Source of the DNA: Paracoccus tegillarcae | GTDB taxonomy: Bacteria > Pseudomonadota > Alphaproteobacteria > Rhodobacterales > Rhodobacteraceae | Assembly (NCBI RefSeq): GCF_002847305.1 | Contig: NZ_CP025408.1 | Span: forward strand, 62,001 to 126,000 | Direction of reading: 5' to 3' | Length of the DNA: 64,000 nt | Shown: positions 1-9,118 of the stretch, one piece after another | Position numbering within the stretch: position 1 is the stretch's first letter | Layout: each line of letters opens with the position of its first letter | Notes under the pieces: model-generated | What the model was told of the DNA's origin: nothing | The model's input: the letters and a program-made list of their open reading frames with translations, nothing else | Databases searched by the model: none | Program-made: the position numbers and the translations under genes

Positions 1-47
1 TCCCCCGGTTTGATGGGCACTTTTCACTTGATGAAGGAGAGTGTTTT

Positions 48-344
48 TCATGCCGAAAAGAGGAACCCGTAGATCAGAATTGGATATGTCACACCAGACA
101 ATTTCGGCGGCCGCACCTCGCCTGCCACGCATGCTGCAGCATGCAGAAACAGCCACAGCGGCTGGACTGACAGCCCGCCTTGGCCACCATTGCTACACGT
201 CAGAAACGACAGATAGTCCTCAGGCGGCGCATTTTTCGACGCGTCAATCAAATCGGCCAACTCTTGTGCCGGGCCCCCTGCTTCTGTCTGCCGATCTTTG
301 TCGATCAACATCTTTGCTCTCGTATCCTGGCCTGGCCCTCTCAA
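48..344 (-). pseudogene. SMI1/KNR4 (SUKH) family remnant
   Basis: This 98-codon frame carries a stretch typical of the SUKH superfamily: PPEDYLSFL followed by TCSNGGQGGLSVQPLW and a hydrophobic FLHAAACVAGEV, matching the usual pattern of an acidic-Tyr-hydrophobic block, then SNGGEG, then a Trp-rich strand. A normal SUKH domain runs about 130-150 residues and continues into a second Gly-rich strand (often GSNGGGE-like). Here the similarity stops after about 70 residues and the frame closes with an unrelated tail, and I found no continuation in the other two minus frames. The family contains immunity proteins of polymorphic toxin systems, but no toxin gene is visible. It lies just downstream of mfd. 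I read it as a truncated relic; a short expressed protein is possible. Confidence 0.45.
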
Positions 345-418
345 GGCAGGTTAACAGGTGGATGCGACGGCAGAAATGTCCCGTATAGCCGCCGGCACGA
401 CCCGGCGAACCATTAGCC

Positions 419-3400
419 CTACGTCTGTATAGTTACCTTGGCCTTGGCCGCCAGATCGCGCGCGATGCCGTAGGCGCCCTTGATCCGGTCGGCGTCGCTG
501 GTCCAGTCGCGGCGGATGATGATCTTGTTGCCGTCGACCTTGGCTTGCCCGCGCTGTTCGGTCAGGAATTCGACCAGACCGGCGGGGTTGGGATATTTGT
601 CGCCGTGGAACTGAACCGTCGCCCCGCGCGGCCCGGCATCGAGCCGCGAGATATTGGCCTGTTTCGCCCGCGCCTTGATACGGATCACGTTCATCAGGGT
701 CGAAACCTCTCGCGGCAGCTTGCCGAAACGGTCGATCAACTCGGCGGCAAAGCCCTCCAGCTCGACCTTTGTGGTCAGTTCGGCCAGACGGCGATACAGG
801 CCGAGCCGCACGTCCAGATCGGGGATATAACTTTCCGGAATGGTAACCGGCACGCCAAGGTTCAGCTGCGGCGCCCATTCATCCTCGGGCGTGCCCTCGA
901 TCTCGCCCGACTTCAGCTTGGCGATCGTTTCCTCCAGCATCGCCTGATACAGTTCAAAGCCGACCTCTTTGATATGACCCGACTGTTCCTCGCCCAGCAG
1001 ATTGCCGGCGCCGCGCAGATCCATATCCTGCGAGGCCAGATTGAAGCCTGCGCCAAGGCTGTCGATGGAGCCCAGAAATTTCAACCGCCGCATCGCCTGA
1101 GGCGTCAGCGGCGCGCGCGGTTTGGTGGTCAGGTAGCAATAGGCGCGCGTCTTGGAGCGCCCCACACGACCCCGGATCTGGTATAGCTGCGCCAGCCCGA
1201 ACATATCCGAGCGCCAGACGACCATGGTATTCGCCGTCGGAATATCGAGGCCCGATTCAACGATGGAGGTCGCGACCAGCACGTCATGGCCGCCATCATA
1301 GAAATCGTTCATCCGGCTATCCAGATCGCCCGCCGCCATCTGGCCATGGGCGACCAGATACCTGACCTCGGGTACGTTCTCGGTCAGCCAATGCTCGACA
1401 TCGGGCAGGTCCGAGATCCGCGGCACCACAAAGAACGACTGCCCGCCGCGATATTTCTCGCGCAGCAGCGCCTCGCGGATGGTGACGCTGTCGAATTCGC
1501 TGACATAGGTGCGGATCGCCAGGCGGTCGATGGGTGGCGTGCCAATGATCGACAGATCGCGCACCCCGGTCAGCGACATCTGCAAGGTGCGCGGGATCGG
1601 GGTGGCGGTCAGGGTCAGTACGTGGATATCGCTGCGCATATCCTTGAGCCGTTCCTTGTGGGCGACGCCGAAATGCTGCTCCTCGTCCACGATCAGCAGA
1701 CCAAGCTGCTTGAAGCGCACTGCCTTGGCCAGCACCGCATGGGTGCCCACGACGATATCGACGCTGCCATCGGCAAGCCCCGCGCGCGTTGCCGCAGCAT
1801 CCTTGGCAGCCACGAACCGCGACAGCGGACGCACGGTGATGGGTGTGCCGCGAAAACGCTCGGCGAATGTCTTGTGGTGCTGTCGCGCCAGCAGCGTGGT
1901 CGGCGCGATGACGGCGACCTGCTGGCCCTGACTGGCCGCGATAAAGGCCGCGCGCATGGCAACCTCGGTCTTGCCAAAGCCCACATCGCCCACGACCAGC
2001 CGGTCCATCGGGCGACCGATGGCCAGATCGCCGGCCACGTCCTCGATCGCCGTCGCCTGATCGTCGGTTTCGCTATAGGGGAAGCGGGCCGAAAAGGCCT
2101 CCCAATCGTGATGATCGGGTTCCAGCACCGGCGCCGGACGCAGCAGACGTTCGGCAGCGATGCGCATCAGCTTGTCGGCGATCAGCTTGATGCGTTCTTT
2201 CAGCCGCGCCTTGCGGGCCTGCCACGCGCCGCCGCCCAGCTTGTCCAGCAGGCCTTCTTCGTGGCCATAGCGGGTCAGCAGTTCGATATTCTCGACCGGC
2301 AGAAACAGCCGATCCCCGCCCGCATATTCCAGCGCCACGCAATCATGCGGCACCTTGTTGGCGGTAATCGTTTCCAGCCCGGTATAACGCCCGATCCCAT
2401 GTTCGACATGTACGACCAGATCGCCGGGCGTCAGGCTGGTGGTGTCCTTCAGAAAATCCTCGGCCCGGCGGCGTTTTCTGGCGCCCCGGATCAGCCGGTC
2501 GCCCAATACATCCTGTTCCGAAATAACGGCCAGTCCCGGCGCGACATAGCCTTGTTCCAGCGGCCAGACCGCCAGCCCGATTGCGCCGGGTTGATCGGGC
2601 AGATCGCGCAGGTCGGCGATGTCCCTGGCGCCCTCGATCCCCTCATCCGCGATCAGGCCTGCCAGACGTTCGCGCGCACCATCAGAAAAGCTGGCGATAA
2701 CGACGCGCCCGTTCTTGCGCAGGCTGCGCAGGTGATCGGCCAGGGCGGCGAACAGATTGATGCCGTCGGCCTGACGTTCGGGTGCAAAGTTCCGCCCGAT
2801 GCGCCCGCCGCCGTCCAGAACCCCCGGCCCCGGCGGGGCGGGCAGCACGCGCAACTGGATCACCCGATGCGCGGCCAGCCAGCGCAGCCATTCGTCGCGC
2901 GCGGGAAACATCTCATCGGGCGGTACCGGGCGGTAAACGGTATCGGCACGCCCCTTGGCGGCCAGCGCGTCGCGGCGGGCCTGATACTGTTCCGCGATCA
3001 TGCCGCGCCGTGCATCCTCGACCTGGCTGATCTGATCGTCCAGCATCACCGAAGCGCCCGGCAGATAGTCGAAGATGCTTTCCATCTTGTCGTGGAACCA
3101 GGGCAGCCAGTGTTCCACACCAGCCTGCTTGCGCCCGGCACTGACGGCCTCATACAGCGGATCATTGGTGCCGCCACCATAGGCATGGCGGTAGTTCTGG
3201 CGAAACCGGGTGATCGCCGCATCGTCCAGAATGACCTCGGACATGGGCGCCAGTTCGACCCGCTTGAGCGTCTCGGTCGTGCGCTGGCTGACCGGATCGA
3301 ACCGGCGCGCACCGTCCAGCACATCGCCGAACAAATCCAGCCGCACCGGTCCGGTCGCACCCGGTGAGAAAATATCGATGATGCCGCCGCGAATGGCGTA

Positions 3401-3856
3401 ATCTCCGGGTTCCGTTACGGTGGGCGATTGCACAAAGCCCATGCGCACCAGAAACCCGCGCAGGGCCTCTTCGTCGATGCGGTCGCCCACACGGGCGCTA
3501 AAGCTGGCGCTTTTCAAAAGATCGCGTTGCGGCAGGCGTTGCAGCACCGCGTTCAGCGTTGTCAGCAGCACGAACGGTCCCTTGATCGCCCCCTGCGCCA
3601 GCGCCGCCAGCGTGGCCATCCTTGCGGCCTGCACGCCGCCCGCAGGCGAGATGCGGTCATAGGGCGTCGTATCCCAGGCCGGGAAGTCTACCGCAACCGC
3701 GCCGGGCGCGTGAAAGGCCAGCGCCTCGCGCATCGCCGCCATCCGTCGGTCGTCGCGTGCGATGTGGATGACAGGCGTGCCGCGCGTCAATTCGCGGGCG
3801 ATCAGGGCGGCATCATGGCCCTCGGGGGCGCCGGAAAGGGTGATCTGTTCGGACAT
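419..3856 (-). CDS. mfd: Transcription-repair coupling factor Mfd
   Basis: Mfd is an ATP-driven DNA translocase that removes RNA polymerase stalled at lesions and recruits UvrA. About 1145 residues, the usual length. The order is a UvrB-like N-terminal module (APEGHDAAL to IDIFSPGA), a CarD-like RNA polymerase interaction domain (LVVHVEHGIGRYTG), then a RecG-like SF2 motor with Walker A GDVGFGKTEVAMRAA, the DEEQHFGV box, LTATPIPRTLQMSL and the QIRGRVGRSK arginine-finger motif, ending in the C-terminal TRCF domain. An upstream ATG at 3940 exists, but the family-like start MSEQITLSG at 3856 is preferred because the extra 28 residues have no family character. It lies 41 bp downstream of the membrane-protein gene on the same strand and may be co-transcribed with it. 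Confidence 0.97.
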   Translation of the reverse strand: MSEQITLSGAPEGHDAALIARELTRGTPVIHIARDDRRMAAMREALAFHAPGAVAVDFPAWDTTPYDRISPAGGVQAARMATLAALAQGAIKGPFVLLTTLNAVLQRLPQRDLLKSASFSARVGDRIDEEALRGFLVRMGFVQSPTVTEPGDYAIRGGIIDIFSPGATGPVRLDLFGDVLDGARRFDPVSQRTTETLKRVELAPMSEVILDDAAITRFRQNYRHAYGGGTNDPLYEAVSAGRKQAGVEHWLPWFHDKMESIFDYLPGASVMLDDQISQVEDARRGMIAEQYQARRDALAAKGRADTVYRPVPPDEMFPARDEWLRWLAAHRVIQLRVLPAPPGPGVLDGGGRIGRNFAPERQADGINLFAALADHLRSLRKNGRVVIASFSDGARERLAGLIADEGIEGARDIADLRDLPDQPGAIGLAVWPLEQGYVAPGLAVISEQDVLGDRLIRGARKRRRAEDFLKDTTSLTPGDLVVHVEHGIGRYTGLETITANKVPHDCVALEYAGGDRLFLPVENIELLTRYGHEEGLLDKLGGGAWQARKARLKERIKLIADKLMRIAAERLLRPAPVLEPDHHDWEAFSARFPYSETDDQATAIEDVAGDLAIGRPMDRLVVGDVGFGKTEVAMRAAFIAASQGQQVAVIAPTTLLARQHHKTFAERFRGTPITVRPLSRFVAAKDAAATRAGLADGSVDIVVGTHAVLAKAVRFKQLGLLIVDEEQHFGVAHKERLKDMRSDIHVLTLTATPIPRTLQMSLTGVRDLSIIGTPPIDRLAIRTYVSEFDSVTIREALLREKYRGGQSFFVVPRISDLPDVEHWLTENVPEVRYLVAHGQMAAGDLDSRMNDFYDGGHDVLVATSIVESGLDIPTANTMVVWRSDMFGLAQLYQIRGRVGRSKTRAYCYLTTKPRAPLTPQAMRRLKFLGSIDSLGAGFNLASQDMDLRGAGNLLGEEQSGHIKEVGFELYQAMLEETIAKLKSGEIEGTPEDEWAPQLNLGVPVTIPESYIPDLDVRLGLYRRLAELTTKVELEGFAAELIDRFGKLPREVSTLMNVIRIKARAKQANISRLDAGPRGATVQFHGDKYPNPAGLVEFLTEQRGQAKVDGNKIIIRRDWTSDADRIKGAYGIARDLAAKAKVTIQT

Positions 3857-3897
3857 CAGCAGTGAGGTAAGCCAGTGGCAGTTGGTGTCAAGGCGAA

Positions 3898-4455
3898 CTA
3901 CAGCCCATTGGGGTGCAAAAGCTGCCAGACAGTGCCCCACAAGGCGGTGATGCCGATCGCCAGAAGCGACAGCACAAAAGCCAGCCTGCGGTGGATCACG
4001 ATCAGCCGCAGGACCCGCGCCACGGCATCACCCGGCGTGACAGATCCATCATGCGCCCCGACCATCACCTGCTGCAACCTTTGCGCAAGCCGAAGGCGCA
4101 TCAGAAACAGGATCAGCAAGGGTATCCCCAGCAGCGACGCCGCCTGCGCCAGTTCCATGCCATAGCCAAAACCCAGCATCGCAAGCGATGTGGTCGCGAA
4201 CGCCGCAAGACCCAGCATCACAACGCCTTCGGTGCGTCCCAATCGCCAACGCGGCAGGGCCAGCGTCAGCCAGTCCAGCAGGGCCAGTCCCGGCTCGCCC
4301 TCGGGGTCGCGCCGCGCGCGATTGACGACATCTGTCGGCACGCCGACGACGGCGCGCCCGCTGCTGCCCCACAGCAGGATCAGGGCAAGCCAGTACCAGA
4401 CGCTGCCAAAGCTGCGGGCGTCCAGCAGGTCCAGAAATCCGGTGAATTGAGGCAC
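3898..4455 (-). CDS. Inner-membrane protein next to mfd (annotated in relatives as SufBCD component)
   Basis: A 185-residue protein with about four hydrophobic segments: near residues 18-35 (YWLALILLWGSSG), 75-95, 100-120 and a C-terminal one (LAFVLSLLAIGITALWGTVW). A cytoplasmic loop rich in Arg and acidic residues separates the first two. I recognise the general type, an alphaproteobacterial integral membrane protein often adjacent to mfd that some genomes label 'component of SufBCD complex', but nothing in the sequence supports an Fe-S role, so the function is left open. It is divergent from hemB with a 70-bp gap and reads toward mfd with a 41-bp gap, so it probably heads a two-gene unit. 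Confidence 0.75.
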   Translation of the reverse strand: MPQFTGFLDLLDARSFGSVWYWLALILLWGSSGRAVVGVPTDVVNRARRDPEGEPGLALLDWLTLALPRWRLGRTEGVVMLGLAAFATTSLAMLGFGYGMELAQAASLLGIPLLILFLMRLRLAQRLQQVMVGAHDGSVTPGDAVARVLRLIVIHRRLAFVLSLLAIGITALWGTVWQLLHPNGL

Positions 4456-4525
4456 GCTCGGTCTTTCTTGTGGTCAATCGCGCGCGACCTTAGAACGGGG
4501 GGCAGCCCAAGGAAAGGCCCCCAAA

Positions 4526-5521
4526 ATGGCAACGCCGATCATCGCCCCCTTCCCTGCCTCGCGCTTGCGCCGCCTGCGTCGCACGGCGCAGCTTCGTGAC
4601 ATGGTGGCCGAGGTGAACTTCACGCCCGCAAATCTGATCTGGCCGATCTTCGTGTCCGAGGTTGCGGGTGCAGAAGGGGCGATCCCCTCGATGCCCGGTG
4701 TCGAACGGCTGACACTGGACGGTGCGCGGCGCGCGGCTGAACAGGCGATGCGGCTGAACATTCCGGCCATCTGCGTCTTTCCCCATTCCGATCCCGATCT
4801 GAAGGACGAGACCTGCGAAAGGGCCTGGGACCCGGAAAACATCGGCAACCGCGCCATTCGCGCGATCAAGGAGGTCGCGCCCGATCTGGCGGTCATGACC
4901 GATATCGCGTTGGATCCATACAACATCAACGGCCATGACGGCTTTGTCGTCGATGGCCAGATCCTGAATGATGAAACCGTCGAGGCGCTGGTCAAGATGG
5001 CCTTGGCGCAGGCCGATGCGGGGGCCGATATCCTTGGCCCAAGCGACATGATGGACGGGCGCATCGGGGCGCTGCGGGCCGCACTGGAAGGCGCAGGGCA
5101 CAAGCATGTGGCGATCCTGTCCTATGCTGCGAAATATGCCAGCGCCTTTTATGGACCGTTCCGCGATGCCGTGGGGGCATCGGGTCGGCTGGTGGGCGAC
5201 AAGAAAACCTATCAGATCAACCCCGCGAACCGCGACGAGGCGATGCGCTGCGTTGCCCGCGATCTGGCCGAAGGCGCGGATATGGTCATGGTCAAGCCAG
5301 GCATGCCCTATCTGGACATCTGTCGCGCTGTCAAAGACCAGTTCGGCGCGCCCACATTTGCCTATCAGGTCAGTGGTGAATACGCGATGATCGAGGGCGC
5401 GATCCAGAATGGATGGCTGTCGCGCGATGCGATGATGGAAAGCCTTTTGGCCTTTCGCCGGGCAGGTTGCGACGGGGTGCTCAGCTATTTCGCGCCCAAA
5501 GCGGCTGAAATGCTGGTCTGA
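4526..5521 (+). CDS. hemB: Delta-aminolevulinic acid dehydratase (porphobilinogen synthase)
   Basis: This enzyme condenses two 5-aminolevulinate molecules into porphobilinogen, the second common step of haem, corrin and bilin synthesis, in the cytoplasm. It has 331 residues, full length. The two Schiff-base lysines are visible: K203 in YAAKYASAFYGPF and K257 in MVKPGMPYLD. The region that binds catalytic zinc through a Cys triad in animal and yeast enzymes reads DIALDPYNINGHDG (residues 126-139) with no Cys, the arrangement of the metal-independent Rhodobacter capsulatus enzyme. It starts 70 bp from the divergent membrane-protein gene and is followed by the SYLF lipoprotein gene after a 70-bp gap. 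Confidence 0.97.
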   Translation: MATPIIAPFPASRLRRLRRTAQLRDMVAEVNFTPANLIWPIFVSEVAGAEGAIPSMPGVERLTLDGARRAAEQAMRLNIPAICVFPHSDPDLKDETCERAWDPENIGNRAIRAIKEVAPDLAVMTDIALDPYNINGHDGFVVDGQILNDETVEALVKMALAQADAGADILGPSDMMDGRIGALRAALEGAGHKHVAILSYAAKYASAFYGPFRDAVGASGRLVGDKKTYQINPANRDEAMRCVARDLAEGADMVMVKPGMPYLDICRAVKDQFGAPTFAYQVSGEYAMIEGAIQNGWLSRDAMMESLLAFRRAGCDGVLSYFAPKAAEMLV

Positions 5522-5591
5522 ACCTGCGAATTCGCGTATTGTTGCCCCGAACGGGCCGCAAAGTGCCCGGCGGATCAATGATGAGGCGACA

Positions 5592-6254
5592 ATGAGCGAT
5601 TTCACCACCATAAGCCGCCGTGGGCTGCTGCTGGGCGCAGGCGCGACCGCAACGCTGGCCGTTGCGGGCTGCAATAACGGGACCAGCGAGAACGCCGCCG
5701 GCCGGCTAGAGGCCCGTGTCGATGCGACGCATCAATACATGGTCCAGACCTATCCTTCGACCGCCGCCATGGCCCAGTCTGCGGCAGGCATCCTTTACAT
5801 GCCGTTGATGACCGAGGCGGGGTTCGGAATCGGCGGTGCTTATGGACAAGGCGCGCTGCGCATTCAGGGCGCGACGGTCGATTACTATTCCGCGACGCAG
5901 GCCAGTGTCGGCTTTCAGGCGGGCGCGCAGCAATATGCGCATGTGCTGGTGTTCCAGTCGCAGCAGGCGCTGGCCGCGTTCCGGGCCTCGCCGGGTTGGG
6001 TCGCAGGGGCCGATGCCTATTACGCCATCCCGACCGGCGGGCTGGCCGTGGGCGCCGATACGGTCACCGCACAGCACCCGGTCGTTGCACTGGTCTTTGG
6101 TCAAAGCGGGCTGATGGCCGGTGCCAGCATCGAGGGCACGAAATACACGCGCATCATCCCGTCGGCCATGAATGTCGGCGTACAGCCGGGCGCAGCCGCG
6201 ACCGGCCTGCAAATGCCACGTTTGCAGATGCCCAGATTTGGCGGCGCCGGCTAA
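5592..6254 (+). CDS. SYLF/Ysc84-domain lipoprotein with Tat-like signal
   Basis: A 220-residue exported protein. The N-terminus has a twin-arginine element (SRRGLLLG), a hydrophobic stretch and a lipobox ending VAGC around residue 27, so it should be exported, probably by Tat, and lipidated. The mature part contains the SYLF (DUF500/Ysc84) pattern: AAGILYMPLMTEAGFGIGG, a YYSATQASVGFQAG strand, FQSQQALAAFRAS, then GADTV and LVFGQSGLMAGASIEG TKYTRI. SYLF domains bind phospholipids in eukaryotes; the bacterial role is unknown. The C-terminus is a short Met/Pro-rich tail (LQMPRLQMPRFGGAG). A good Shine-Dalgarno-like GAGGCGAC precedes the ATG. It converges with the dioxygenase; the 119-bp gap shows nothing clear. 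Confidence 0.85.
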   Translation: MSDFTTISRRGLLLGAGATATLAVAGCNNGTSENAAGRLEARVDATHQYMVQTYPSTAAMAQSAAGILYMPLMTEAGFGIGGAYGQGALRIQGATVDYYSATQASVGFQAGAQQYAHVLVFQSQQALAAFRASPGWVAGADAYYAIPTGGLAVGADTVTAQHPVVALVFGQSGLMAGASIEGTKYTRIIPSAMNVGVQPGAAATGLQMPRLQMPRFGGAG

Positions 6255-6373
6255 GCGCCTTACCAGCTGCTATCGGGGTCATTGCGATCCGGGGCGCGCG
6301 AGCGCAAATCATCACAGATGTGTCGGCGGTTCAGGCAATCGCCGAGGCACAGCAAACCCGAGAGGCAGCCCCG

Positions 6374-7126
6374 CTAGGTCCCTGTCGCCAGTTCGTACTC
6401 TGCGCCCCGCGTCACCGAGGCTCCGCGACGTTCCGTATAATCGACCGCCACAACCAGCGACGCGTCATAGCCGTCGCTGCGTTCTTTGACCTGGGCATAG
6501 GCACCCTCGCCCGCGTCGATCGCGATCCAGTCATCAACATTGGTGGTGTCCTGCAGCGCCGCGCGGTCATAGGCCGAGGCGTTTTCGAACACATACTGGC
6601 TAAGGGCATCGGGAAAGAAGATCTGTCCGGTCAGCGCCTCGTCACGCCCCAGAATGACCTTGAAATGCATGTGTGTGGTGCGCCCGCGATACCAGCCGGG
6701 AAAGATGGTCTGGAACGCCACCTGCCCGCCGTTGCCACTGATCTGCGTGCCACGCAAAAAGGTCTGCCCCCGCGTGTCCCGCGTGTTGTCGCTGCCCTGC
6801 CGCGCAAATCCACTGTAATTTCCCTGCGCGTCGCAATGCCACAGATCAACGCGCGCGCCATTGATCGGGCGACAATCGGCGGTCACAACCTGCACGTTCA
6901 TCGTCATGGGAACGCCGCCACGATCCTCGCGGATATCACGGCGAACAAGGTTCGGATCCAGATAGAACGGCCCTTCGGTCACTTCCGGTGAAAGGCTACA
7001 GACATTTGCGGCGATCAACCCCGCCCGTTCGGCCTGAGCCTGCAAAGAGCTGGGCCAAAGCCCGATCCCGGCAGCCGCAGGCGCAGATGCAGCCAGAAGA
7101 CGCAACAATTCGCGTCGATTCGTCAT
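6374..7126 (-). CDS. Secreted intradiol ring-cleavage dioxygenase family protein
   Basis: A 250-residue member of the catechol/protocatechuate intradiol dioxygenase fold, which uses non-haem Fe(III) held by two Tyr and two His to open catecholic rings between the hydroxyls. The N-terminus (NRRELLRLLAAS, then a hydrophobic segment and AQA) is a Tat-type signal, unlike the cytoplasmic catabolic enzymes. Visible ligand motifs are the Tyr of CDAQGNYSGF, the Tyr of FPGWYRGRT and the two His of THMHFKV. EGPFYLDPNLVRRDI is typical of the exported subgroup. The substrate cannot be named. Upstream, 100 bp away on the same strand, is a GntR regulator that may control it. Confidence 0.88.
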   Translation of the reverse strand: MTNRRELLRLLAASAPAAAGIGLWPSSLQAQAERAGLIAANVCSLSPEVTEGPFYLDPNLVRRDIREDRGGVPMTMNVQVVTADCRPINGARVDLWHCDAQGNYSGFARQGSDNTRDTRGQTFLRGTQISGNGGQVAFQTIFPGWYRGRTTHMHFKVILGRDEALTGQIFFPDALSQYVFENASAYDRAALQDTTNVDDWIAIDAGEGAYAQVKERSDGYDASLVVAVDYTERRGASVTRGAEYELATGT

Positions 7127-7226
7127 ACGACCTCCCCCACAAAGGCGTATGTGACAGAACGCAACCTTTTGGCGATCTGATCCAGCATTTTCTGCGATGA
7201 CGGCGGCAATCCGCCGATAACCCGAC

Positions 7227-7892
7227 CTAAGTGCTGGTCAGATGCCGTAGCCCGTGGGTCACATCAGCGCGGATGGCGAGGCGCAAGGCGGGCTCGTCCC
7301 CGGCCCGCAAGGCCGCCAGAATCATCCGGTGGTGGCGCGGCGGCTCGTTGCGTTTGACCCGCCCATACAGCGCGCGCATGGTCGGCCCCAATTGCAGCCA
7401 GATGGTCTCCAGCATGGCCAGCATCAGCGGCGCCTGTGCGCGCAGATACAGCGTGCGGTGAAAATCCAGATTGGTGCGGATATAGCCCACGGCATCGTGC
7501 CGCTCTACCGCGTCGGCGATCTGGCCATTCATTCGCGTCAGCCGGTCGATCAGCGCGAAATGCGCCCGTGGCAGCGCGCGCGATGCCAGTTCCGGCTCGA
7601 TCAGCGCGCGCAGGGCCGCCAGTTCTTCGATCCGCTCATCGGTCAGTTCCGGCGTCGATATCCGGCCCGAGGCCGACAGCGTCAGCGCGCCCTCGGCCAC
7701 CAGTCGTCGCGCCGCCTCTCGCGCCGGGGTCATCGAGACGTGATGCTCGGCCGCCAACCCGCGCAGCGTCAGCGCCTGCCCGGGCGGCAACTCGCCCAGC
7801 ATGATCTGGCCGCGAAGGCTGCGGTACAGACGCTCATGCGCGGCGGTGTCATTGGTGGTGGCGCGCTGAGGCGTCCCGGCAAGCGTATCCAT
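7227..7892 (-). CDS. GntR-family transcriptional regulator (FCD subfamily)
   Basis: About 221 residues: an N-terminal winged helix-turn-helix (LYRSLRGQIMLGELPPGQALTLRGLAAEHHVSMTPAREAARRL) followed by an all-helical FCD ligand-binding domain with the metal/ligand residues of the family (RALIEPELASRAL, NLDFHRTLYLRA, HHRMILAAL). FCD regulators usually respond to carboxylates or sugar acids. The longer frame upstream (to 7991) overlaps the neighbouring peptidase gene and has no family character, so ATG 7892 (MDTLAGTPQ) is chosen. It sits directly upstream of the intradiol dioxygenase on the same strand and is the likely regulator of that gene or of itself; no operator was identified. Confidence 0.88.
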   Translation of the reverse strand: MDTLAGTPQRATTNDTAAHERLYRSLRGQIMLGELPPGQALTLRGLAAEHHVSMTPAREAARRLVAEGALTLSASGRISTPELTDERIEELAALRALIEPELASRALPRAHFALIDRLTRMNGQIADAVERHDAVGYIRTNLDFHRTLYLRAQAPLMLAMLETIWLQLGPTMRALYGRVKRNEPPRHHRMILAALRAGDEPALRLAIRADVTHGLRHLTST

Positions 7893-7923
7893 GCGCGGCT
7901 TGTGATCACAAATCGCGCGCAGG

Positions 7924-8643
7924 TCAATCGCCGAATCGCCAGGCCAGCAATGTATCGCCCTGTTGGCGCAGCCAGGCACGCTGCGGGGCATAGCCCGGCA
8001 TCAGCCGCTCGACTGCCGCCCAGAACCGTGGCGAGTGATCCATATGCGCCAGATGCGCGACCTCATGTGCCGCCACGTAATCCAGCACTGGATAGGGCGC
8101 CATCGCCAGTCGCCAGGAAAACATCAGCCGCGCATCGCTGGTACAACTGCCCCACCGCGAGCGCGTATCCCGCAGGGCTATGGCGCGGAAGGGTTTGCCG
8201 AGGGCAGCCGCGTGGCGGGTACATGCCTCCAGCAGCGCCTGTTGCGCCTGATGCTTCAGAAAGGCGCGCACTACCGGACCTGCCGCCCGGTTTTCCGGCA
8301 CCAATAGCGCCTCGCCCGCGATCCGTGCGCTGGACAGCGGCGACGGCGTGATCAGCAGGCCCTGCCCGGCGACGGGCAACACCGCACCATGCGCCGCGAT
8401 CCGGGCCTCTGGCATCCGTGCGCGCACCTGCCGCAGCCAGCCGGACTTGGTTTCGGCAAAGGCGCGGCCCTCGTCCGCGCTGATCCGCGGCGGCAGGGTC
8501 AGCACGACCTCGCCACCATGCCGCGCCACCCGCAGCGTCATGCGCCGCGCCCTGGCCGAGCGCCGCAGCAGGACCTGAGTACCATCGGCAGTAGTAAAGC
8601 TTTCGCCCAAAACCAGAATTCCCGTCAGAAAAGCCTTTGACAC
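7924..8643 (-). CDS. YgjP-like (M48/DUF45) metallopeptidase
   Basis: This belongs to the YgjP/WLM-type zinc metallopeptidases. The C-terminal half has the diagnostic DTRSRWGSCTSD block and a HEVAHLAHMDHSPRFW zinc motif (HExxH with a third His), followed by the helix carrying PGYAPQRAWLR. The N-terminal half is a beta-rich region (RRSARARRMTLRVARHGGEVVLTLPP). Bacterial YgjP proteins are poorly characterised; some sit with restriction systems, but here the context is core. The start is uncertain: GTG 8643 after an AAGGGGG run is preferred, while an ATG at 8754 would overlap the opposite-strand FYDLN gene. It runs toward the GntR gene with a 31-bp gap. Confidence 0.85.
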   Translation of the reverse strand: MSKAFLTGILVLGESFTTADGTQVLLRRSARARRMTLRVARHGGEVVLTLPPRISADEGRAFAETKSGWLRQVRARMPEARIAAHGAVLPVAGQGLLITPSPLSSARIAGEALLVPENRAAGPVVRAFLKHQAQQALLEACTRHAAALGKPFRAIALRDTRSRWGSCTSDARLMFSWRLAMAPYPVLDYVAAHEVAHLAHMDHSPRFWAAVERLMPGYAPQRAWLRQQGDTLLAWRFGD

Positions 8644-8712
8644 CCCCCTTGCACTATGGCAGGGGAACGCCGATTTACCCGAATTCCCTAATAGCGGCTG
8701 AAGGAGATTACC

Positions 8713-9036
8713 ATGCCCAAGGAAGAATGGGGCACGAAACGCCTGTGTCCGCATTGTGCGACCCGCTTTTACGACCTGCAGACCGATCCGATGACCTGTC
8801 CCGCCTGCGGTGCAAGCTTCTCGGTCGAGAGCCTGACTGATGGTCGTTCACGCCAACTGTCGACGGAAAAACCGTCCAAAGCCAAGGACAAGCCGGACGC
8901 CGCCACCGACGACGATGACGATCTGGATGATGACGACAGCGGCGATCTGGACGATGACCTGCTGGACGATGATGATGATGACGACGACGTTTCGCTGGAC
9001 GAGATCGCCGACGTCTCGGACGAAAAAGACGACTGA
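8713..9036 (+). CDS. TIGR02300/FYDLN-acid family protein
   Basis: A 107-residue protein of the conserved alphaproteobacterial TIGR02300 family. The N-terminus is a zinc ribbon: WGTKRLCPHC (CxxC), the family signature RFYDL, then TCPACGASF (second CxxC). The C-terminal half is an extremely acidic, low-complexity tail of Asp runs interrupted by Leu and Ser, predicted disordered. Function is unknown. The AAGGAG ribosome-binding site sits ideally before ATG 8713. A strong hairpin terminator follows it and tRNA-Ala lies downstream. The acid tail creates long open frames on the other strand that are only shadows. Confidence 0.93.
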   Translation: MPKEEWGTKRLCPHCATRFYDLQTDPMTCPACGASFSVESLTDGRSRQLSTEKPSKAKDKPDAATDDDDDLDDDDSGDLDDDLLDDDDDDDDVSLDEIADVSDEKDD

Positions 9037-9088
9037 TCGTCTGCGATCCGGCGCCATGCAGCCGATGTCGAAACGAATTGATTCAAAG

Positions 9089-9118
9089 GGGCGAGCGCCG
9101 GAGAAACGGCGCTCGCCC
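9089..9118 (+). terminator. Hairpin terminator after the FYDLN gene
   Basis: A perfect 12-bp stem (GGGCGAGCGCCG at 9089-9100 and its complement at 9107-9118) closes on a six-base GAGAAA loop, followed by a weak TCTGCTTT run. It lies 53 bp past the stop codon of the FYDLN gene and before tRNA-Ala, so it separates the two units. Confidence 0.75.

Noticed and set aside
1286..3367. A 693-codon plus-strand frame opposite mfd
   Set aside because: Antisense shadow of a high-GC gene; no family motifs, while the minus strand encodes complete Mfd.
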